Below, one piece after another: positions 6,540-12,782 of a stretch of 15,436 nucleotides of DNA. Numbering within the stretch: the first letter of the stretch is position 1; each line of letters opens with the position of its first letter. The stretch spans positions 1 to 15,436 of the forward strand of contig JAEZUR010000024.1 of assembly GCA_023420935.1 (NCBI GenBank). The letters run 5' to 3'. The notes under the pieces were generated by a model. That model was not told the DNA's origin, ran no database searches, and saw only the letters and a list, made by a program, of their open reading frames with translations. A program made the translations under genes and the position numbers. The stretch is from Bacillota bacterium (lineage in GTDB: Bacteria; Bacillota; Clostridia; Lachnospirales; Lachnospiraceae).

Positions 6540-8069
6540 ATGAAAATGATCTTTAAGAAAGTTGTAGTGTCGATGATTGCATTTGCACTGGTTCTTACCA
6601 CGGTTTATTTTGCTGGGAAACAGGAAGTGACGGTAGTGAATGCAGCACAGAAGAATACGAAAACAACAAGTACAGTTGCAGTACCCAAATACGTATTTCT
6701 TTTTATCGGTGATGGTATGAGTTATCCACAGATACAGGCTGCTTCAGATTACCTTGGAGCAGTGAAACAGCCTGGAAGTACTATTTTAAAAGGCGGAGAA
6801 GAGTTATCATTTATGAAATTCCCAGTAGCTGGATCAGCTACCACATTTGACTCTACTTCCTTTTGTCCAGATTCAGCATCCACTGCCACATCCATTGCAA
6901 CCGGCTATAAGACATATAGTTCCGTTATTAATATGGATGAGACAAAGAAAATATCTTATGAAGCAATTTCGGAAAAATTAAAGAAACAATTAGGATATAA
7001 GATAGGTGTTTTATCAACAGTTAATCTAAATCATGCAACACCAGCATGTTTCTATGCGCATCAGGCAAGTAGAAATAATTATTACGAGATTGGTAAGGAA
7101 TTAATATCTAGTAATTTTGATTACTTTGCTGGAGGAGCACTAAAGGATTCAAAGGGAATCAAAGGGGATCAAACTGATTTATATGAGCTGGCAAAAAAGG
7201 CTGGATATAAAGTTGTTACAACGAATAAGGAAGCAGAAACCTTAAATAAGAAATCTGGAAAAACTATTGTGATAGGGGAAACACTGGCTGATAGTGATTC
7301 ACTATCTTATGAGAATGATAGGAAAACCAATGAATGGGCACTAGCTGATTATGTGAAAAAAGGAATTGAAGTATTAGAGAATGATAAGGGATTCTTTATG
7401 ATGGTTGAAGGCGGAAAGATTGACTGGGCATGTCATGCCAACGATGCAGGATCTACCATTAGTGATACTATAGCTTTATCCAAGGCTGTAGAGGAAGCGG
7501 TTGCTTTTTATAACAAACATCCAAAAGAGACCTTGATTCTTGTTACTGGAGATCATGAAACTGGTGGATTAACCATCGGTTATGCAGGAACCAATTACGA
7601 TACATATCTTACTAATTTATCCAATCAGAAAATCTCTTATGCTAAATTTGATACAGACTATGTTTCTAAGTATAAGAAAAATAATACTGCATTTACAACA
7701 GTGTTATCTGATATAAAATTAAATTTTGGACTGATGACAAGTACAGATTCCGATGCTTCAAAAAATGAAAAATTAGTATTATCAGAATACGAATATCAGT
7801 TATTATTTGATGCTTATACCAAAACAATGAAGAATTCCAAAGAAGCGTTATCACAGAAAGAGTATGTGCTTTATGGCTCCTATGAACCATTAACAGTAAC
7901 CATTACTCACATATTAAATAACAAATCGGGTATTAATTTTAGCTCTTATTCCCATACAGGTCTCCCGGTTGGAGTATTTGCTTTGGGTGTAGGGGAGAGT
8001 CAATTTGTTGGTTATTATGATAATACTGATATATACAATAAATTAGCCAAGATGTTGAAGGTAAAGTAA
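6540..8069 (+). CDS. phoA: Secreted alkaline phosphatase, PhoA family (509 aa)
   Basis: The enzyme hydrolyses phosphate monoesters outside the membrane. The ATG at 6540 is chosen because AAGGAGG at 6524-6530 is 9 bases away; the ATG at 6534 is only 3 bases away. A signal peptide is plain: basic start, hydrophobic core to about residue 25, and a VNA-AQ cleavage site after residue 35. All expected catalytic motifs are present: IGDGMS (D58, metal), PDSASTATSIATG with the nucleophile S112, QASRNN (phosphate-binding Arg), EGGKIDWACHAND (E290, D295, H299), TGDHETGG (D338, H339) and a late SHTG (H472, zinc). The length is usual for the family. No LPXTG or other surface anchor is seen. The gene is followed by a hairpin and a YibE/F membrane protein gene. 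Family and activity class are very sure; the phoA symbol denotes the family. Confidence 0.96.
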   Translation: MKMIFKKVVVSMIAFALVLTTVYFAGKQEVTVVNAAQKNTKTTSTVAVPKYVFLFIGDGMSYPQIQAASDYLGAVKQPGSTILKGGEELSFMKFPVAGSATTFDSTSFCPDSASTATSIATGYKTYSSVINMDETKKISYEAISEKLKKQLGYKIGVLSTVNLNHATPACFYAHQASRNNYYEIGKELISSNFDYFAGGALKDSKGIKGDQTDLYELAKKAGYKVVTTNKEAETLNKKSGKTIVIGETLADSDSLSYENDRKTNEWALADYVKKGIEVLENDKGFFMMVEGGKIDWACHANDAGSTISDTIALSKAVEEAVAFYNKHPKETLILVTGDHETGGLTIGYAGTNYDTYLTNLSNQKISYAKFDTDYVSKYKKNNTAFTTVLSDIKLNFGLMTSTDSDASKNEKLVLSEYEYQLLFDAYTKTMKNSKEALSQKEYVLYGSYEPLTVTITHILNNKSGINFSSYSHTGLPVGVFALGVGESQFVGYYDNTDIYNKLAKMLKVK

Positions 8070-8114
8070 TTACATAGTATGAGTGCGGGGATGGCAATAA
8101 ATATGAAATAGATG

Positions 8115-8151
8115 ATGACTCAGTAAATAAGAGGGATATTTACTGGGTCAT
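8115..8151 (+). terminator. Intercistronic hairpin, weak terminator or attenuating stem-loop
   Basis: ATGACTCAGTAAATA (8115-8129) pairs with TATTTACTGGGTCAT (8137-8151) over 15 bp with one G-U pair and a 7-base loop. The following bases, ACCTTTATA, contain only three T in a row, so termination would be weak. Only 30 bases separate it from the next start codon, leaving no room for a separate promoter after it. Confidence 0.55.
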
Positions 8152-8181
8152 ACCTTTATAAGAAAGGAATTTGATAATACT

Positions 8182-9315
8182 ATGGTTTTTGGAAGCAAAG
8201 AAAAAATGAAAGATGCAATGCCGGTTATACTATGGTTCTTGGTATTTATCGTTCTTCTTTTGATGCCTACAGGTTATGAGGGGGCAATTATATATAAAGG
8301 TACAGATCGTTGTTCAGCCAAGGTACTATCTGTAAATAATGATAATATAATTGACACTGGGCTAGTTCGTTCCGGAGAACAGACTTGTGAGATAGAATTA
8401 CTTGGAGGAAAATTTAGAGGGCAGATTGTACAAGGTTATAATACGCTCAATGGCTCATTAGAATCGGATAAAATCTTTTCCATAGGAGATAAAGCTTTGG
8501 TAGTTATTGATTACGAACAGGATTCAATACTATCCGTTAATATGATTGACCATTATCGATTAAATAAAGAATTTATACTAGCGGCATGTTTTTTGGTGTT
8601 TTTAATTCTAGTTGCAGGGAAAACGGGAATGCGTGCAATATTATCTTTTTCCATTACTGTTTTAATGATATGGAAAGTGCTGATTCCGTGCTATCTAAAG
8701 GGATATAATCCAATATACATAGGTCTATTGCTCACACTTTTGTTAATTATAATTACCATATCTTTAGTTTATGGATTTAATAAAAAGACAGTTTCAGCAG
8801 TTGCGGGTTCCGCTCTAGGAATGTTTGTCACCTGCATATTAGGTATTATTTTTACCAGACAATTTTTAATCCATGGTGCAATCATGTCTAATTCAGAAAG
8901 TCTATTGTACAGTGGTTATCAACATTTAAATTTAACACAGATTTTTATGGCAAGTATTTTTATTGGCTCATCGGGAGCAATTATGGATTTGGCAGTAGAT
9001 ATCACCTCATCTGTAAATGAGGTTGTTATGAAAAAACCAGAAATGGACTGGAAAGAAGCAATGAGGTCTGGATTTAATGTGGGAAGAGCGGCTATGGGGA
9101 CTATGACAACGACCCTTCTGCTTGCATATTCAGGTGGTTATATTGCGCTATTAATGGTATTTATGGCGCAAGGAACTCCGATTTATAATATTTTAAATTA
9201 CAAATATGTTTCTGCAGAAATTATCGAAACGCTTGTAGGAAGTTTTGGACTTGTATCAGTTGGTCCATTCACAGCATTTACAAGTGGTATCTTACTTGCT
9301 AAAAAAAGGGCATAA
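8182..9315 (+). CDS. YibE/F family multispanning membrane protein (377 aa)
   Basis: One N-terminal membrane helix (about residues 13-30) is followed by an extracytoplasmic beta-rich region of about 100 residues (GLVRSGEQTCEIELLGGKFRG, then GDKALVVIDYEQD), and then about seven membrane helices. The diagnostic YibE/F signature is in the last third: GSSGAIMDLAVDITSSVNEV, then WKEAMRSGFNVGRAAMGTMTTTLLLAYSGGY. The substrate or function of the family is not established; transport has been proposed. The start is uncertain: AAAGGA at 8163-8168 is 13 bases before the ATG at 8182, longer than usual, while an in-frame ATG at 8206 has GGAAG 10 bases ahead. The context suggests an operon with the phosphatase, modulated by the hairpin at 8115-8151, and a strong terminator follows at 9339. 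Confidence 0.88.
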   Translation: MVFGSKEKMKDAMPVILWFLVFIVLLLMPTGYEGAIIYKGTDRCSAKVLSVNNDNIIDTGLVRSGEQTCEIELLGGKFRGQIVQGYNTLNGSLESDKIFSIGDKALVVIDYEQDSILSVNMIDHYRLNKEFILAACFLVFLILVAGKTGMRAILSFSITVLMIWKVLIPCYLKGYNPIYIGLLLTLLLIIITISLVYGFNKKTVSAVAGSALGMFVTCILGIIFTRQFLIHGAIMSNSESLLYSGYQHLNLTQIFMASIFIGSSGAIMDLAVDITSSVNEVVMKKPEMDWKEAMRSGFNVGRAAMGTMTTTLLLAYSGGYIALLMVFMAQGTPIYNILNYKYVSAEIIETLVGSFGLVSVGPFTAFTSGILLAKKRA

Positions 9316-9338
9316 GTTAAGAAAATTGTATAATTGAG

Positions 9339-9380
9339 GGCTGTTTTTCAGAGATTATTGGAAAACAGCCTTGTTTTTTT
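9339..9380 (+). terminator. Rho-independent terminator after the YibE/F gene
   Basis: GGCTGTTTTTCA (9339-9350) pairs with TGGAAAACAGCC (9359-9370) over 12 bp with one G-U pair, followed by TTG and seven T (9374-9380). It lies 23 bases after the stop codon. Confidence 0.92.
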
Positions 9381-9542
9381 CAAAGATTATCCAGCTGTAC
9401 AATAAATTGGGATAATATGTAAGATATAACCAATAAAACATAGCGAATTTGTATAATATAACGGATGAATATGAAATTATTTCTAATAGTTTACACAATA
9501 TGTATATAATATATTGCATTAACGTATAAAATTTATTCAATA
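9381..9542. other. AT-rich non-coding stretch upstream of the second tetR
   Basis: Apart from the terminator before it and the promoter after it, this stretch holds only low-complexity A/T sequence with small dyads: CAATAT...ATATTG (9496-9516), and TCAATATTGA (9537-9546), a perfect 10-bp palindrome touching the -35 box. No supported gene is seen on either strand. An AT-rich upstream activating element for RNA polymerase is possible. Confidence 0.4.
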
Positions 9543-9571
9543 TTGACAAAAACCCGCGTGGTGTATATAAT
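9543..9571 (+). promoter_or_regulatory. Perfect-consensus sigma-A promoter of the second tetR
   Basis: TTGACA at 9543-9548, exactly 17 bases, then TATAAT at 9566-9571. All twelve positions match consensus. The spacer holds a short GC-rich patch (CCCGCG) unlike the surrounding A/T sequence. Transcription should begin near 9578. Confidence 0.88.
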
Positions 9572-9603
9572 GGATGTAAGTGATTACTACGGTAGGTGAT
9601 AAT

Positions 9604-10194
9604 ATGAAAGGATATGCACTACATAGAAGAGATAGTCTGATTATTACGGCGATTGATATTATGGATGAATTAGGCTTTAAAGGCCTATCTACGAGAGAAA
9701 TTGCTAAAAGAGAAAACGTTTCCGAAGCAACTCTATTTCGTCATTATAGTAATAAAAATCAGTTGCTGATTGCAGTATTTGATTACTTCGCTAAATTTGA
9801 TGAAGATATTTTTCAATCTACAATACTAATGAGACTAAAGCCCAAGGACGCAATAACATATTTTGTGAAATCATCTGTTGAGTATTACGAAAATTATCCT
9901 GCTATTACTTCAATTATGCAGGTATTTGATGTTGTTAGATATGAACCTGAACTAGAAGATAAGGTAAAAAGTATACTAGAACATCGTACTTTGTTTTTGA
10001 AACAGTTGATAGAGGAGGCAAAAGAGTTAGGGGAGCTACCATCTGATTTAAATAGTGAAAATTTAGCGGATTTAATCAATGGACTTTGCAGAGAGATCTG
10101 TCTAAAGTGGAGATTTAATCACAAAGAATTCTCATTAACAGAAAGAACCATGTCAACTCTTAGCATAATACTGGATAGTTTATTTACATCCTAG
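9604..10194 (+). CDS. TetR/AcrR family transcriptional regulator (196 aa)
   Basis: The ATG at 9604 is chosen because AGGTGAT at 9594-9600 is a long match to the 16S tail. The in-frame GTG at 9580 would lie only 2 bases from the predicted transcript start and have no ribosome site. The N-terminal HTH is typical: LIITAIDIMDELGFKGLS at 12-29, then REIAKRENVSEATLFRHYSNKNQLL at 31-55. The C-terminal half is helical and diverged (EYYENYPAITSIMQVFDVVRYEPELEDK) and suggests a TetR_C domain without giving the ligand. It has its own very strong promoter, stands alone between a terminator and a new promoter, and therefore acts on targets outside its own transcript or only on itself. Family is sure; target unknown. 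Confidence 0.92.
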   Translation: MKGYALHRRDSLIITAIDIMDELGFKGLSTREIAKRENVSEATLFRHYSNKNQLLIAVFDYFAKFDEDIFQSTILMRLKPKDAITYFVKSSVEYYENYPAITSIMQVFDVVRYEPELEDKVKSILEHRTLFLKQLIEEAKELGELPSDLNSENLADLINGLCREICLKWRFNHKEFSLTERTMSTLSIILDSLFTS

Positions 10195-10226
10195 TTCATC
10201 CAGAACTGAAACATCATGGTAACTTA

Positions 10227-10254
10227 TTGAGCCATTTACTTGAGGGAGTATAAA
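10227..10254 (+). promoter_or_regulatory. Predicted promoter of the CheY-CheA-PAS kinase operon
   Basis: TTGAGC at 10227-10232, a 16-base spacer and TATAAA at 10249-10254. Transcription would start near 10261, downstream of the ATG at 10254 and upstream of the GGAGG / ATG pair at 10276-10289, which agrees with the CheY start chosen here. No terminator separates it from the preceding tetR gene. Confidence 0.5.
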
Positions 10255-10286
10255 TGGGTGTTAAACAAAAGATATGGAGGCAAACT

Positions 10287-10649
10287 ATGAAAAAAGTACT
10301 TATCGTTGATGATGCAGAATTTATGAGATTAGCTATTAAAACAATGTTAAACAAGTGTGGAGATATTGAATATGTTGAAGCTGCTAATGGAATTGAGGCA
10401 GTCCAAAAATTTAAGGATACGAAACCAGATCTTGTAACTATGGATATTACAATGCCAGATATGACAGGATTAGAGGCATTGAAGCTAATAATGGATTTAG
10501 ACCCAAAAGCTCGTGTCGTAATGGTTTCAGCAATGGGACAAGAATCTATGGTAAAAGAAGCAATTATGAGCGGGGCTAGAACTTTTATTGTAAAACCTTT
10601 TAAGGAAGAACATGTAGTTAGTACTGTTAATAAACTGTTAGCTTTATAA
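10287..10649 (+). CDS. cheY: CheY-type single-domain response regulator (120 aa)
   Basis: A stand-alone receiver domain that would take phosphate from CheA. With the ATG at 10287 (GGAGG at 10276-10280, 6 bases away) the protein begins MKKVLIVDDAEFMR and is 120 residues, the normal CheY length. Acidic pocket D8/D9, phospho-acceptor D53 (TMDITMPDMTG), S81 (VVMVSAMGQ) and K103 (FIVKPF) are all in place. An in-frame ATG at 10254 also has a purine-rich site (GAGGGAG at 10242-10248) and would add 11 residues, but it falls inside the predicted -10 box. There is no output domain. The cheA gene follows after 25 bases, so the two are a cognate pair in one operon. Confidence 0.94.
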   Translation: MKKVLIVDDAEFMRLAIKTMLNKCGDIEYVEAANGIEAVQKFKDTKPDLVTMDITMPDMTGLEALKLIMDLDPKARVVMVSAMGQESMVKEAIMSGARTFIVKPFKEEHVVSTVNKLLAL

Positions 10650-10674
10650 ATAAATGATGCCGGGAGGTATATAA

Positions 10675-12759
10675 ATGTCAGATCAATTTACCAATGAACC
10701 GATGCTTGATATGTATATATTTGAAACTTCGCAACTGATTGAACAACTAGAACAATCTATCTTAAATAGTGAAAAAGAAAGTTCCTTTTCACCGGCTTCC
10801 ATTAATGAAATTTTCCGCATTATGCATACAATAAAGGGATCGTCTGCATTAATGATGTTTCATAGTATATCAACACTTGCACATTCCATGGAAGATTTGT
10901 TCTATTTCCTTCGTGAGGAGAAACCAAGTCAGGTGGACTGTTCTACGCTATCAGATTTTGTATTAGATGGTGTCGATTTTATTAAGGTAGAAGTTGAAAA
11001 GATTAAGAATGGAGATTCATCAGATGGAAATGCTTCTGAACTGATTCAAGAATTGAAAGACTTTTTGAAAGATTTAAAGAAAGGTAATAATTCATCTGAT
11101 ACCAATGTAAACGAAAAGAAATTAGTAAAAAAACCACAACAGTACTACATTAGTCAGGAAAAAGTTTCTACTACAGAATATGAATATCAGTATAGAGCAA
11201 ATATTTTCTTTGAAGAAGGATGCGAAATGGAGAATATTAGAGCTTACACTATTATTCATAACTTAAATGATTTGACAGATGAATTTTATCATTTTCCTGA
11301 GGATGTGATTGATGATGAAAGTAGCACAGAGGTCATACAACAAGATGGTTTTACCATTTACTTAAAATCAAATTGCACCTACAATCAAATGAATGATTTT
11401 TTTCAGCAAACCATATTTTTAAAAAGTCTAGAATTGGTGCAAATTGATACCGAAGAATACAATGCATTGTTAAAAACACCAGAGAAAATAGTTCAGGATA
11501 ATCCAGTTAAGATTCCAGTTATTTCTACTGATGGCAAAAGTGAGGTTGACAAAGCTAGTAGAGGAATTGACAAAGGGATCCAGTCATCTGCTGTTCAAAG
11601 TATTATTAGTGTAAGTGTGGCAAAACTCGATAAGCTAATGGATCTAGTTGGTGAAATGGTAATTGCAGAAGCTATGGTAACTCAGAATCCGGATTTGATG
11701 GGGTTAGAACTAGATAATTTTTCAAAAGCAGCGCAACAACTGAATAAAATAACAAGTGAACTTCAAGATACAGTTATGTCAATTCGAATGGTTCCTCTAG
11801 CACCAACATTTCAGAAAATGCATCGTATTGTGAGAGATATGTGTAAACAGCTAGGAAAAGAAGTAAAACTTGACATTATTGGAGAGGATACCGAAGTTGA
11901 TAAAAATATTATAGAGCATATCTCAGATCCTTTGATGCATCTTGTACGTAATTCCATAGATCATGGTATTGAATCAGCTGAAAGTAGACAACTTGTTGGT
12001 AAGGATAAAACAGGAATCCTAACCCTTGAGGCCAAGAATTCTGGAAGTGATGTTCTTGTTATCGTACGTGATGATGGAAAAGGATTAGATAAAGATAAAA
12101 TCATTCAAAAAGCATTGGATAATGACTTGTTATATAAAAAACCAGAAGATATGTCAGATCGAGAAATCTTCAATCTTATTTTACTTCCTGGATTCTCAAC
12201 GAAAGACAGTGTATCAGAATTTTCAGGACGTGGTGTTGGTATGGATGTAGTAACGAAAAATATTGAATCCATAGGTGGTACCTTATCCGTGGATAGTATA
12301 CCTAACAAAGGAACTACGATTACACTAAAAATTCCTTTGACTTTAGCAATTATTGACGGAATGAATATAAAAGTTGGAAACTCTTGTTATACGTTACCAA
12401 CTATATCAATTAAAGAATCACTACGGCCACAAAGCAAAGATATTATTCGAGATCCGGATGGAAATGAAATGATAATGATAAGAGGGCAATGCTATCCTAT
12501 TATAAGACTTCATGAACGATTTAAAGTAGATACGGATATCACCGAGTTTACAGATGGAATTATGATTATTGTGGAACTGGATAGCAAGACAGTTTGTATC
12601 TTTGCGGATGAACTATTGGGACAGCAACAAGTCGTTGTAAAAGGGCTGCCATTTTATATTCAAAAGACTAAAAAAATAAAAGGCCTAGCGGGATGTACCT
12701 TGTTAGGTGATGGTAGTATAAGCCTTATTCTTGATGTTGCAGGATTAATTCATTCATAA
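10675..12759 (+). CDS. cheA: Chemotaxis-type histidine kinase CheA (694 aa)
   Basis: GGGAGG at 10662-10667 is 7 bases from the ATG. Domains in order are: P1/HPt at 1-105, with phosphorylated H51 in RIMHTIKGSS; a P2-like receiver-docking region at about 165-262; P3 dimerisation at about 313-375 (VSVAKLDKLMDLVGEMVIAEA); the P4 ATPase with N box HLVRNSIDHGIES (422-434), G1 VRDDGKGLD and G2 FSGRGVGMD (516-524); and a P5 CheW-like domain from about 555 (IPLTLAIIDGMNIKVGNSCYTLP) to the end. The length and the order are those of a complete CheA with no extra receiver. The kinase should be scaffolded to chemoreceptors by CheW, but no cheW is in the window. It lies between its CheY partner and a PAS sensor kinase. 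Confidence 0.96.
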   Translation: MSDQFTNEPMLDMYIFETSQLIEQLEQSILNSEKESSFSPASINEIFRIMHTIKGSSALMMFHSISTLAHSMEDLFYFLREEKPSQVDCSTLSDFVLDGVDFIKVEVEKIKNGDSSDGNASELIQELKDFLKDLKKGNNSSDTNVNEKKLVKKPQQYYISQEKVSTTEYEYQYRANIFFEEGCEMENIRAYTIIHNLNDLTDEFYHFPEDVIDDESSTEVIQQDGFTIYLKSNCTYNQMNDFFQQTIFLKSLELVQIDTEEYNALLKTPEKIVQDNPVKIPVISTDGKSEVDKASRGIDKGIQSSAVQSIISVSVAKLDKLMDLVGEMVIAEAMVTQNPDLMGLELDNFSKAAQQLNKITSELQDTVMSIRMVPLAPTFQKMHRIVRDMCKQLGKEVKLDIIGEDTEVDKNIIEHISDPLMHLVRNSIDHGIESAESRQLVGKDKTGILTLEAKNSGSDVLVIVRDDGKGLDKDKIIQKALDNDLLYKKPEDMSDREIFNLILLPGFSTKDSVSEFSGRGVGMDVVTKNIESIGGTLSVDSIPNKGTTITLKIPLTLAIIDGMNIKVGNSCYTLPTISIKESLRPQSKDIIRDPDGNEMIMIRGQCYPIIRLHERFKVDTDITEFTDGIMIIVELDSKTVCIFADELLGQQQVVVKGLPFYIQKTKKIKGLAGCTLLGDGSISLILDVAGLIHS

Positions 12760-12782
12760 ATCTGATAAGCTGAGGTGTTCCA

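Noticed and set aside
9490..9510. Second promoter, TTTACA ... TATAAT, upstream of the second tetR
   Set aside because: The spacer is only 9 bases, far too short for sigma-A.
9355..9549. Minus-strand open frame in the gap before the second tetR
   Set aside because: Low-complexity A/T translation, overlaps the YibE/F terminator and the promoter region, and has no ribosome site.
10193..10207. AGTTC-atcca-GAACT hairpin at the end of the second tetR
   Set aside because: Only 5 bp and no T tract, too weak for a terminator and common by chance.
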